Origin: Fluviicola sp.
GTDB lineage: Bacteria > Bacteroidota > Bacteroidia > Flavobacteriales_D > Crocinitomicaceae
Direction of reading: 5' to 3'
DNA: 39,661 bases
Assembly: GCA_017983675.1 (NCBI GenBank)
Contig: JAGOAZ010000020.1
Coordinates: 1 to 39,661 of the forward strand
This document shows, one piece after another, positions 8,302 through 16,750 of this stretch (position 1 is the stretch's first letter; each line of letters starts with the position of its first letter). The position numbers and the translations under genes were made by a program. The notes beneath the pieces were generated by a model that saw only the letters and a program-made list of their open reading frames with translations, was not told the origin of the DNA and did not search any database.

Positions 8302-9333
8302 ATGATACAGACGGAGGCTTTTGTTTTAAACAAAAAAGGAGATGCGCTTACTGCCTTTCAATTAAAAACAATTACACTACCAGCATTGAATGCTGATCAA
8401 GTGTTAATTGATGTGGAAGCGTTTGGTTTAAATTATGCTGACGTAATGGCCCGTAGAGGACAATACCGCGAGGCTCCTCCTATGCCTTGTGTTGTTGGTT
8501 ACGAAGTTGTTGGAACAATTAGTCAAGTAGGATCGGCTGTTGACGCTTCGTTGATTGGAAAGCGGGTAGTTGCTTTTTGTCGATTTGGTGGATATGCAAA
8601 AAAAGCGGTTACTCAACTGGGCGCTTTTCAAGAAATTAATACGATTGATGCAGGTTCAGCATTGGCCTTAGCCACTCAATTTGTGACCGCTTATTATATG
8701 GTGTATCGTTCAGCAAATATTCAAGCTGGCGAAACAGTTTTAATTCATGCAGCAGCTGGCGGAGTTGGAACAGCGTTGATTCAGTTGTGCAAACTGAAAG
8801 GTGCAACGGTAATTGCTAAAGTTGGGAGTGATCAAAAAAAAATATTGGCAACACAATTGGGAGCAGATCATTCCATCAATTATAAGTCAGTTGATTACGC
8901 AACAGATCTAACGGAATTCTTAGGAGATTTGCGGTTGGACGTGAGTTTTAATCCTGTAGCAGGTTCAACATTTAAAAAAGATTGGCAGTTACTTGGTTCT
9001 GGCGGTAGATTGGTTTTGTTTGGCGGCTCTGAATTAGGAAAAGGAAAATTTGGCATTTTATCAACACTAAATTTTGTCCGAAAAATGGGGTTTGTTGTAC
9101 CAATTGGATTAATGATGCGTTCTAAAAATATCTTAGGAGTGAACATGTTGAAATTGGCTGATAATAAACCGCATGTTTTGACGGCGTGTTTGTCTGCTGT
9201 AGTTGATTTGATGTTAGCTGGAAAAATAACTCCTGTTATTGGCGGAACATATACGGAAAAGTCATTTATTGAAGCGCAAGATGCATTGGAATCAGGCCAT
9301 AGCACTGGGAAATTGATTGTAAAATGGAATTAA
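8302..9333 (+). CDS. Zinc-independent MDR oxidoreductase (quinone oxidoreductase/VAT1-like)
   Basis: 343-residue cytoplasmic NAD(P)H-dependent oxidoreductase of the medium-chain dehydrogenase superfamily, quinone-oxidoreductase branch. It has the GroES-like N-terminal half (FGLNYADVMARRGQYREAPPMPCVVGYE) and a Rossmann half with AAAGGVGTALIQLCK. The zinc-binding cysteine cluster of alcohol dehydrogenases is absent. SGGRLVLFGGSE and the C-terminal GHSTGKLIVKW are typical of the VAT1-like subgroup. I start at the ATG at 8302 (MIQTEAFVLNKKGD): the frame is open to 8248, but the extra 18 residues (MTFVSFFSSK...) do not belong to the fold and would overlap the likely promoter. The lipoprotein gene follows after 10 bp. 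Confidence 0.88.
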   Translation: MIQTEAFVLNKKGDALTAFQLKTITLPALNADQVLIDVEAFGLNYADVMARRGQYREAPPMPCVVGYEVVGTISQVGSAVDASLIGKRVVAFCRFGGYAKKAVTQLGAFQEINTIDAGSALALATQFVTAYYMVYRSANIQAGETVLIHAAAGGVGTALIQLCKLKGATVIAKVGSDQKKILATQLGADHSINYKSVDYATDLTEFLGDLRLDVSFNPVAGSTFKKDWQLLGSGGRLVLFGGSELGKGKFGILSTLNFVRKMGFVVPIGLMMRSKNILGVNMLKLADNKPHVLTACLSAVVDLMLAGKITPVIGGTYTEKSFIEAQDALESGHSTGKLIVKWN

Positions 9334-9343
9334 AATAATCACT

Positions 9344-9814
9344 ATGAGACGCACACACCTTCTCTTATTATTGGTCGTATTCGTAAGCTTAACTTCGTGT
9401 ATTGAACACCAAAAAAAGCGTGAATCAGAAGAAAAAAAGGCGGCTTCTTCTACCTTGCGCCAACGTCATTACAGCACAGTACGCGTATATTCAGGAACAA
9501 TCCCATGTGCTGATTGTGCTGGAATTATTCAAAAATTGGTGTTAAAAGGTGATTCCATTGGAATTTATCGTTTAACTGAAACATACAAAGACAGTGGAGA
9601 AGATGGCGACGCAACTATCATTAGTTCGGGCGAATGGAAATTGATGAAAGAAAACAATTCCCAACAACTTTATTTATCACAAGGACATTTGCAAGATTCC
9701 TCACGTATCATGCGTTATGAGTACCAACCAACTGTTTTACATCAATTGGAGTTGGACGGCTATGAAATTGAATCGAAGTTTTCTTACACACTTCGTTTGG
9801 ATAAAAAGCAATAA
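9344..9814 (+). CDS. NlpE-like lipoprotein
   Basis: 156-residue lipoprotein: signal peptide MRRTHLLLLLVVFVSLTSC with lipobox L-T-S-C, so Cys19 would be lipidated. The mature part carries the NlpE N-terminal-domain hallmark YSGTIPCADCAGI with a CxxC pair (Cys55, Cys58) and the expected beta-rich continuation GIYRLTETYKDSG. In E. coli NlpE links copper and surface stress to the Cpx system, but only the N-terminal domain is present here and no Cpx genes are nearby, so only an envelope-stress or copper-related role is a fair guess. It is probably co-transcribed with the MDR gene (10 bp). Confidence 0.85.
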   Translation: MRRTHLLLLLVVFVSLTSCIEHQKKRESEEKKAASSTLRQRHYSTVRVYSGTIPCADCAGIIQKLVLKGDSIGIYRLTETYKDSGEDGDATIISSGEWKLMKENNSQQLYLSQGHLQDSSRIMRYEYQPTVLHQLELDGYEIESKFSYTLRLDKKQ

Positions 9815-9816
9815 AA

Positions 9817-9836
9817 AAAGCGTCCTAAAGCGCTTT
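9817..9836. terminator. Short bidirectional terminator-like hairpin between nlpE-like gene and aspS
   Basis: AAAGCG (9817-9822) and CGCTTT (9831-9836) form a six-base-pair stem with an 8-nt loop, bordered by an A run on the left. The genes converge here, and on the minus strand the A run reads as a T run after the hairpin, serving aspS; on the plus strand the T run is short. Confidence 0.5.
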
Positions 9837-9863
9837 CAAAAAATCTATTTGGTTCAATTTCTT

Positions 9864-11609
9864 TTATTTCAATTGTATCCCCAATTCGTTTAATTGTATT
9901 GTGTCGATTGGTGATGGCGCATCAATCATTACATCTCTTCCACTATTATTTTTCGGGAAAGCGATGTAGTCACGAATTGAATCGGAACCGCCCATTGTAG
10001 CTACAAGTCGATCTAAACCAAATGCTAATCCACCATGTGGAGGAGCACCGTATTCAAAAGCATTCATTAAGAATCCAAATTGTGCTTGTGCTTGCTCAGG
10101 TGTAAATCCTAATAATTCGAACATACGTGCTTGTAATCCTCTGTCGTGAATACGAATGGATCCACCACCTAATTCCACACCATTCATTGCTAAGTCGTAT
10201 GCGTTCGCACGCACTTTTCCTGGATCAGTATCAATCAATGCAAAATCTTCAGGTTTTGGCGATGTAAATGGATGGTGCATTGCATGATAACGTTGGCTTT
10301 CTTCATCCCATTCTAATAACGGGAAGTCAAGTACCCAAAGTGGTTTAAAGACATCTGGATTTCTTAATCCCAAATCAGTTCCCATGCGCAAACGTAGTTC
10401 ATTCATTTGCTTGCGTGTTTTGTCTAGATCACCACTTAATACCAAGATCAAGTCACCAGCTTTTGCGCCAGCTGCTTCTGCCCAAGCTTTTAAAGTTGCT
10501 TCGTCGTAAAATTTATCGACTGAACTTTTAAATGTTCCATCAGCATTGCATTTTACGTAAACTAATCCTTTTGCGCCAATTTGCGGACGTTTTACCCATT
10601 CGGTTAACTCGTCTAATTGTTTGCGTGTATATTCGGAAGCGCCTGGAACAGCAATTCCGATAACTGCTTCAGCGCTATCAAAAACAACAAAGTCTTTTCC
10701 AGCACTCAACGATTTTAAATCTGTAAATTCCATTCCAAAACGAATGTCTGGTTTGTCAGAACCATATTTTTCCATTGCTTCAGCATAGGTCATACGTGGG
10801 AAGTCGCCTTCAAACGTAATGCCACGAACGGTACTAAATAAGTGCTTGATCAACCCTTCAAACGTATTTAAAATATCTTCTTGTTCCACAAACGCCATTT
10901 CACAGTCGATTTGTGTAAACTCTGGTTGTCTGTCAGCACGCAAATCTTCGTCACGGAAACATTTTACAATTTGATAATAGCGGTCAAATCCTGAAACCAT
11001 TAACAATTGTTTGAATGTCTGAGGCGATTGAGGTAGCGCATAAAATTCACCTTGATTCATGCGACTTGGAACAACGAAATCGCGCGCTCCTTCAGGAGTT
11101 GATTTGATTAAGTACGGTGTTTCAACGTCTAAGAAGTCTTGAGCGTCTAAGTATTTACGTGTTTCTAATGCTACTTGATTGCGTAAGCGTAATTTTTGTT
11201 GCACCGGATTTCTTCTTAAATCCAAGTAACGGTATTGTGCGCGTAATTCTTCACCACCATCGGTATCATCTTCAATGGTAAATGGAGGTGTTTTAGCTGC
11301 GTTTAATATGGTTAATTGTTCAACTTTGATTTCAATTTCTCCAGTAGGTAATTGATTGTTTTTACTTGAACGTTCGATTACAAGTCCAGAAACATGAATA
11401 ACAAATTCGCGCCCAAGTTTGCGCGCTTGCATACACAAATCAGCATTTTCTTCCAAGTTGAACGCTAATTGTGTAATACCATATCGGTCACGTAAATCGA
11501 CAAAGGTCATTCCACCTAAATCGCGTGAACGCTGAACCCAACCAGCTAATACAACTTCTTTTCCAATGTGAGCGGTACGTAATTCACCGCAAGTATGTGA
11601 TCTATACAT
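9864..11609 (-). CDS. aspS: Aspartate--tRNA ligase
   Basis: Class II aminoacyl-tRNA synthetase that charges tRNA-Asp. Order of domains in 581 residues: N-terminal OB-fold anticodon-binding domain ([22 protein letters not shown] region), motif 1 region at RYLDLRR, catalytic core with [12 protein letters not shown] and motif 2 [23 protein letters not shown], the bacterial GAD-type insertion, and motif 3 [15 protein letters not shown]. The length is that of bacterial-type AspRS. GatA and GatC elsewhere in the window show the cell has tRNA-dependent amidotransferase, so whether this AspRS also charges tRNA-Asn is an open question. A TAnnTTTG box lies 17 bp upstream of the ATG. Confidence 0.97.
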   Translation of the reverse strand: MYRSHTCGELRTAHIGKEVVLAGWVQRSRDLGGMTFVDLRDRYGITQLAFNLEENADLCMQARKLGREFVIHVSGLVIERSSKNNQLPTGEIEIKVEQLTILNAAKTPPFTIEDDTDGGEELRAQYRYLDLRRNPVQQKLRLRNQVALETRKYLDAQDFLDVETPYLIKSTPEGARDFVVPSRMNQGEFYALPQSPQTFKQLLMVSGFDRYYQIVKCFRDEDLRADRQPEFTQIDCEMAFVEQEDILNTFEGLIKHLFSTVRGITFEGDFPRMTYAEAMEKYGSDKPDIRFGMEFTDLKSLSAGKDFVVFDSAEAVIGIAVPGASEYTRKQLDELTEWVKRPQIGAKGLVYVKCNADGTFKSSVDKFYDEATLKAWAEAAGAKAGDLILVLSGDLDKTRKQMNELRLRMGTDLGLRNPDVFKPLWVLDFPLLEWDEESQRYHAMHHPFTSPKPEDFALIDTDPGKVRANAYDLAMNGVELGGGSIRIHDRGLQARMFELLGFTPEQAQAQFGFLMNAFEYGAPPHGGLAFGLDRLVATMGGSDSIRDYIAFPKNNSGRDVMIDAPSPIDTIQLNELGIQLK

Positions 11610-11626
11610 GTTTGTTTATTGAGATG

Positions 11627-11634
11627 CAAAGATA
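11627..11634 (-). promoter_or_regulatory. Putative -7 box of aspS
   Basis: The minus strand reads TATCTTTG, an exact TAnnTTTG match, 17 bp before the aspS ATG. No good -33 box is visible. Confidence 0.4.
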
Positions 11635-11768
11635 TTATTTTATCTACGATTGGAGCAGTAATCTCATGTGTTTGCTGTTGAAAAAATAATTTTCCAATCA
11701 AAATGTAACAAATTTGATACTTGTTCGTCTAACAACAAAACAAACATTACTATTCTAAAAACAACACA

Positions 11769-12572
11769 ATGAAAAAGTTGAATTTAAGTTTGCTCGCTCT
11801 TTTCTTTATAGGAGTATCGAATGCGCAAGAAACGCCAGATACTACGCGCTTTTCTATTGGAACAAGCAAAGTAATTATCATCAATCCAAAGGGCGCAGAA
11901 GTTAAAATAGAATCGGACACCGTGAATGCTGAGCCCGATGAAGAAGAATTGAACGATATTGAAGCACATTGGTCTGGTTTAGATTTTGGCCCAACATTAT
12001 TGTTGAATCAAGACATGAAAGCTAGTTTTCCGAACGATCCGCAATGGGAAAATGATCCAGGAAAATCATTTAGTTGGAGTTGGAATGTGTTGGAACATAA
12101 GTTTCCAATTTATAAGAATTATGTTGGAATAACAACTGGTTTAGGCATTAATTGGACTCAAATTGGGTTGAAACAATATGTCTTGCAAAACACGGTAGAT
12201 TCTTTATTTGTAATTACTGATTCGGTAAATGTTTTCAGAAAAAATAAGTTGCGTGCTATTTATTTGACAGCGCCATTGATGATCGAATTTTGCGGAAATG
12301 AAAACGGAGATGAAGGATTTTATTTAGCTGCTGGAGTCATTGGAGGTGTTCGAATTGGATCCAGTGTTAAAACGCTTACTGAAGGGGATTCGAAAACAAA
12401 ACAAAAATCCAAAGGGACTTATGGGTTAGAAGCATTTCGTTTGGATGCAGCATTGCGCATGGGATTTGATGATTGGGGTGTTTACCTAAATTATAACGTG
12501 ATTCCACTTTTTGATACTGAAAAAACCGCCGCTGTTCACCCACTAACATTTGGCGTTTCATTGAATTTTTAA
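11769..12572 (+). CDS. Outer-membrane beta-barrel protein, unknown function
   Basis: 267 residues with a clear signal peptide (MKKLNLSLLALFFIGVSNAQ, cleavage after about residue 19). After an acidic linker (DTVNAEPDEEELNDIEAHW) come alternating amphipathic beta strands such as YVGITTGLGINWTQIG, FYLAAGVIGGVRIGSS and GVYLNYNVIPLF, ending in the C-terminal strand LTFGVSLNF with a terminal Phe typical of outer-membrane barrels. It resembles the PorT/OmpW-like small barrels common in Bacteroidota, but no specific function can be given. The gene stands alone, with a strong terminator 33 bp after its stop. Confidence 0.75.
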   Translation: MKKLNLSLLALFFIGVSNAQETPDTTRFSIGTSKVIIINPKGAEVKIESDTVNAEPDEEELNDIEAHWSGLDFGPTLLLNQDMKASFPNDPQWENDPGKSFSWSWNVLEHKFPIYKNYVGITTGLGINWTQIGLKQYVLQNTVDSLFVITDSVNVFRKNKLRAIYLTAPLMIEFCGNENGDEGFYLAAGVIGGVRIGSSVKTLTEGDSKTKQKSKGTYGLEAFRLDAALRMGFDDWGVYLNYNVIPLFDTEKTAAVHPLTFGVSLNF

Positions 12573-12604
12573 TTGTCCATCATAGCGGAAATTAACAAAG
12601 CAGG

Positions 12605-12629
12605 AAAGGCGTCGTTTGACGCCTTTTTT
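12605..12629 (+). terminator. Rho-independent terminator after the barrel protein gene
   Basis: A perfect nine-base-pair stem, AAAGGCGTC (12605-12613) with GACGCCTTT (12618-12626), closes a GTTT loop and runs into a T tract. This is a textbook intrinsic terminator 33 bp past the stop codon. Confidence 0.88.
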
Positions 12630-12705
12630 ATGGAATAAAAGTTTGTGTTGGTAAAAGAAGGACACTTCGATTTTTAATTATTAAATTTGAATCAATTCTA
12701 GTGTG

Positions 12706-14604
12706 ATGAAACAAGGGCTTGTTATTTTATTTGTTGTTTTTGCTGCGTTTGCTTCTTTCGGACAAAAAAATTGTCAATGCCCTTCAATTGACAGCTATTT
12801 TCAAAAAAAATACCAAGATTCAACACTTCTTTATGCGACTGAGAACTTAAAAAGTCTTGGTTGGAACTACTTCAAGTCAGCAAATCCGCGCTGTAAATCA
12901 TTTGGCTATCATTTAATCGCTCAGGATTATTTAAATAATTATCAATTTGAAGCGGCGAAAAAAAACTTGGAAAAAGAGCTTTTTCTTTTAGACAGCATTC
13001 GCTGTTTCAAGTCAGGATATCTATTAAACACAATAAGTTTTGGCGATTATTATTTACGTGTTGGAGAGAATGAATTAGCATTAGCGGCATATCAAAAAGC
13101 AATAGCGATTATTGGTAAAAACAAAGCACACCCCTTGTATGCGAAAGTGCTATTATCATTGTCTACAGTTTTTTCAAAGTTAAAGAATGAAGAAAAATCA
13201 CTTATTTTCCTCAAATCAGCGCATAATTTTGTGCAACAACTTCCTGAAAACACGAATAAAGTAGACAATTTATTTAGTTTGTCTGCACGTTATTATCATC
13301 ATTTTGAAGCGAACAATGACCTTCCTTTACTTGATTCTGCTCATCATGCTGCAATTTTAGGATTGCAACTTGCAAAGAAAATGAAGTATGTACAAAGTTA
13401 CGTCAAGGGCTATAATTTGCTAGAAGACAAATCGTATCACGACCGAAATTACCGCAAAGCTGTGTTGTATTTGGATAGCGCACTTTTTTATACGTATCCC
13501 ACCAATCAGTTAGTAGAACGCGAAGGTATTTTTTCCGACTTAACGGATATTTATTTGGAATTGAAAAGCTACGATAAAGCGTATCAATTTGCTGATTCAA
13601 CTTTGACAAGCGCGTTGTTGTTGAACAATCCTTACAAAGTAAAAAGCGCGCTGGAATTGGTTTATACCTGTGCTAAATTGAGCGGCGAATATGAACGTGC
13701 TTTAGTTGTGTACGAGGATTTAGTTAACATGCGTGATAGCGTGGTGAAACTTCAAAATTTAATAGCCTTTAATGAATTAGAAGAAAAATACCACCGTGTA
13801 CGCCAGCAAAAAGATGCTGATGCAGAGGAACAAGATAAAAAGTTATTGGAACAGCAACGTCAAATTGGTAATTTAAAACACAAGTTAATTGTTGTTGGGT
13901 TAATTATTTTGGCGCTACTTGGCTTTTACATTTTCATGGTTTTTCGTCAACGGTCGATTAAAGAACGTCAAAAAAACCTTGAGTTACAACAACGCTTAAA
14001 CCGCGCACGGATCAATCCCGAATTTATTTACAATACGCTTTCAGTACTTCAATCAACCGGAGATACGCAAGCATTATCTAAAAAGATTGGCGCTTTTTCA
14101 AAATTAATCAAACAAACATTGGATAGCACGCACGATGATTTTTTAACCGTTGACAAAGAATTAGCGTTTTTATCCTATTACATTGAATTGCAACAAGATA
14201 AATACCCGGATTTATTCGATTTCAAATTTGAAATCGATGATGCAATTGATCAATCCGATGTGTGTTTACCAACGATGATTTTACAACCGTTTGTTGAAAA
14301 TACCATTACAAAAGGCTTCAAAAATATTGCGTACAAAGGTCAAATAACGGTGAAATTCTTTTTGACACCCAATCAAGAATTAGTAATTATGATTCAGGAT
14401 AATGGGCGTGGATTGAAAGCAATCGATTCATTACGCGCATCAGAAATCATCAACGATCGTTTGTATATTTTGAACAAAGTGAATAAATCAAGTTCTAGTT
14501 ATTTGATTCGTGAACGCCAATCGGGTGGGGTTTCTGTCGAAATCTATTTACCTTTAATCACAAAAGCGTTTGCTGAACAATTGAAAAACGAAGCAGAAGA
14601 TTAA
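12706..14604 (+). CDS. TPR/LytS-type sensor kinase with the phospho-acceptor His replaced by Glu
   Basis: 632-residue membrane protein: signal peptide (1-20), periplasmic TPR-like helical repeats (about 30-350), coiled coil (about 352-392), one membrane helix (about 393-413), then a LytS/YehU-type His_kinase domain and HATPase. The family motif normally reads INPHFLFNTL; here it is INPEFIYNTL (codon GAA at 14020-14022), so the usual phospho-acceptor His is Glu439. The ATP-binding N box (LQPFVENTITKGF, Asn532) and the DNG turn (QDNGRG, Asp565) are kept, though the usual GLxNV segment is not recognisable. It may be a pseudokinase, a partner in a heterodimer, or an ATP-binding signalling adaptor. 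No LytTR regulator is adjacent. The ATG at 12706 is preferred over the GTG just before it. Confidence 0.85.
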   Translation: MKQGLVILFVVFAAFASFGQKNCQCPSIDSYFQKKYQDSTLLYATENLKSLGWNYFKSANPRCKSFGYHLIAQDYLNNYQFEAAKKNLEKELFLLDSIRCFKSGYLLNTISFGDYYLRVGENELALAAYQKAIAIIGKNKAHPLYAKVLLSLSTVFSKLKNEEKSLIFLKSAHNFVQQLPENTNKVDNLFSLSARYYHHFEANNDLPLLDSAHHAAILGLQLAKKMKYVQSYVKGYNLLEDKSYHDRNYRKAVLYLDSALFYTYPTNQLVEREGIFSDLTDIYLELKSYDKAYQFADSTLTSALLLNNPYKVKSALELVYTCAKLSGEYERALVVYEDLVNMRDSVVKLQNLIAFNELEEKYHRVRQQKDADAEEQDKKLLEQQRQIGNLKHKLIVVGLIILALLGFYIFMVFRQRSIKERQKNLELQQRLNRARINPEFIYNTLSVLQSTGDTQALSKKIGAFSKLIKQTLDSTHDDFLTVDKELAFLSYYIELQQDKYPDLFDFKFEIDDAIDQSDVCLPTMILQPFVENTITKGFKNIAYKGQITVKFFLTPNQELVIMIQDNGRGLKAIDSLRASEIINDRLYILNKVNKSSSSYLIRERQSGGVSVEIYLPLITKAFAEQLKNEAED

Positions 14605-16670
14605 AGCTTATAGCGGTTCATTAATTCGTATTGTGAACGATTCATTTTATCATTTTCCACTGTCTTCTTGTAACTATTCACTTGCTTTTTATCCACAATG
14701 CGCGCTTTCACGTTGTCGTTCCATTGGATATCGAAAATTGCTTTTAATTCTTTTTGAATCTTCTTGTCATAAATTGGCGTTCCAACTTCAATACGCTGAT
14801 CCATGTTCCGTTCCATCCAATCTGCTGAAGAGATAAAATAAAGTGGATCTCCATTGTTGTGGAAAATTTGCATGCGTGTGTGTTCCAAGAAACGATCAAC
14901 GATACTAATCACTTCAATGTTTTCACTTTTTCCTTTTATCCCTGGAATTAAGCAACAAACCCCACGTATAATTAATTGAATTTTTACACCAGCAGTTGAT
15001 GCTTCGTATAATTTTTGAATCAATTGTTTGTCAACGAGGTTATTGATTTTAATTTGAATGCGTGCGGTATCTCCTTTTTTTGCGGCTTTCATTTCGTTGT
15101 TAATACAACTAACTAATTTCCGTCGCGCATTGATGGGGGAAACGGTTAAATAACGAAAGGTATGGCGATGAAGTGTTTGTTCCATCATGTGGAAGACATT
15201 GTTAACTTCTAATGATAGTGATCTATTGGCTGTTAACAATCCAAAATCGGTGTAGATACTTGCCGTACGTTCATTGAAATTGCCCGTTCCAATATAGGTG
15301 ATGAATTGTTCGTTTTTCTCAGAAATACGGCGAATTTGCAATAGTTTTGAGTGAATTTTCAATTCTTGAAAGCCGTATAAAACACGTGCTCCATCTTCTT
15401 TTAACCGTTCAGCCCAATACAAGTTGTTTTCTTCATCAAATCGCGCTTGAAGTTCTAATACAACCGTCACTTCTTTTCCATTTCGAATAGCATTGATTAA
15501 GGCATTCATCACTTGCGATTCTTTAGCAACACGGTAAATATTGATTTTTATACTTTTTACTTTTGGATCAATAGCCGCTTCACGAATTAAATCAACTACA
15601 TGATCAAATTTTTGATACGGAAAATGAAGTAATACATCTTGCTTCAACAGTTGTTTGATGATACTTTTTTGATCTTTTAAAACAGGGTGTTCTTGCGGTT
15701 GTATTGCTTCATATAAAAATTCCTTGTGCCCAAAAATTGGGAATTTCATGAAATCTTTGAAATTGTGGTAGCGGCCACCTGGTATGGCATTAATATTTAC
15801 ATCAAGTTTAAAACTTCGGGAGAGCGCTTCCAATAGATCTTTGGGCATCTTTTGATCGTATACAACCCGCACGGGATTTCCTTTTTTACGCATTTTGATG
15901 CTTTTCTCCATTTTTTCAATGAATGAAAGCGAAACATCATCGTCTAAATTTAGTTCGGCATCACGCGTAAATTTAAACGTGAAAGCTTGGATGCTGTCAA
16001 AATGGAATATGGGGAAAATATCACTTAAGTTTAATCGAATAATATCGTCAATAAGAATGATTGCTTTTTTATCGCCCGTTTTTAATTCATAGAAACGCGC
16101 AACTTTTTTAGGTATTTCAATCAAAGCAAAGCGCGTTTTTCTTTTCGCATCCCAATCCATTTTTACCCCAAGGTAAATAGCGGCATCACGAATACGAGGG
16201 AAAGTTGTTTTTTTATCGAGGATGATCGGAACAATGTCGTGTACAATGTTTTTCAAGAAAAACTGACGCAATTCTTGTTGTTGTTCTGTACTTGCAGTTG
16301 TTTCGTTTATAATGTCAATGCCATTATCAGCAAGGTTCTCCGTAATTTTTTTGTACGTTGCTTCAAATGTTTTTTGTTGTTTGATGACAACGGTTTGAAT
16401 TTCTTCGTACAATTCACTCGGCGTTCCTTTATATCCCTCAATTTTTTTTCCTGAAAGATGCATCATTCGTTTGATATTCGCCACACGAACCCGGTAAAAT
16501 TCATCTAAATTGTTTGAATAAATACCCAAGAAGCGCATGCGCTCTATTAACGGTACAGATTCATCAGTTGCTTCTTGTAACACTCGTTCGTTGAAAGATA
16601 GCCAACTTAATTCCCTATTTATCATGTCTTGAACTGGTTGCTTTGCGCTTACTTTTTCTTTTACGGGCAT
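14601..16670 (-). CDS. ppk1: Polyphosphate kinase 1
   Basis: 689-residue PPK1, which polymerises the gamma-phosphate of ATP into inorganic polyphosphate. N-terminal domain signature: NRELSWLSFNERVLQEA (18-34). The two HKD-like catalytic histidines are present: His440 in LKIHSKLLQI and His597 in FLEHTRMQIF, with YIGTGNFNE (459-467) between them and IRGVCCLIPG (568-577) before the second. Length is standard. The last codons converge on the upstream kinase gene: both genes use the same palindromic TTAA (14601-14604) for their stop codons, leaving no room for a terminator. A single-domain Ppx-like phosphatase, the potential counterpart, is encoded 18 kb away. Confidence 0.96.
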   Translation of the reverse strand: MPVKEKVSAKQPVQDMINRELSWLSFNERVLQEATDESVPLIERMRFLGIYSNNLDEFYRVRVANIKRMMHLSGKKIEGYKGTPSELYEEIQTVVIKQQKTFEATYKKITENLADNGIDIINETTASTEQQQELRQFFLKNIVHDIVPIILDKKTTFPRIRDAAIYLGVKMDWDAKRKTRFALIEIPKKVARFYELKTGDKKAIILIDDIIRLNLSDIFPIFHFDSIQAFTFKFTRDAELNLDDDVSLSFIEKMEKSIKMRKKGNPVRVVYDQKMPKDLLEALSRSFKLDVNINAIPGGRYHNFKDFMKFPIFGHKEFLYEAIQPQEHPVLKDQKSIIKQLLKQDVLLHFPYQKFDHVVDLIREAAIDPKVKSIKINIYRVAKESQVMNALINAIRNGKEVTVVLELQARFDEENNLYWAERLKEDGARVLYGFQELKIHSKLLQIRRISEKNEQFITYIGTGNFNERTASIYTDFGLLTANRSLSLEVNNVFHMMEQTLHRHTFRYLTVSPINARRKLVSCINNEMKAAKKGDTARIQIKINNLVDKQLIQKLYEASTAGVKIQLIIRGVCCLIPGIKGKSENIEVISIVDRFLEHTRMQIFHNNGDPLYFISSADWMERNMDQRIEVGTPIYDKKIQKELKAIFDIQWNDNVKARIVDKKQVNSYKKTVENDKMNRSQYELMNRYKL

Positions 16671-16750
16671 GTTTACAAAAAAAATTTCGTGTAAAACTAC
16701 CCACTTTACGTTGTTTTAATGTTAAGAAATCACTTTTAAAATGTTAGCTT

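Noticed and set aside
12661..12705. TAAATTTG near 12681 as promoter of the LytS-type kinase gene
   Set aside because: The nearest TTGG upstream is about 30 bp away, far from the expected 19-21, and I could not support it beyond a chance -7 match.
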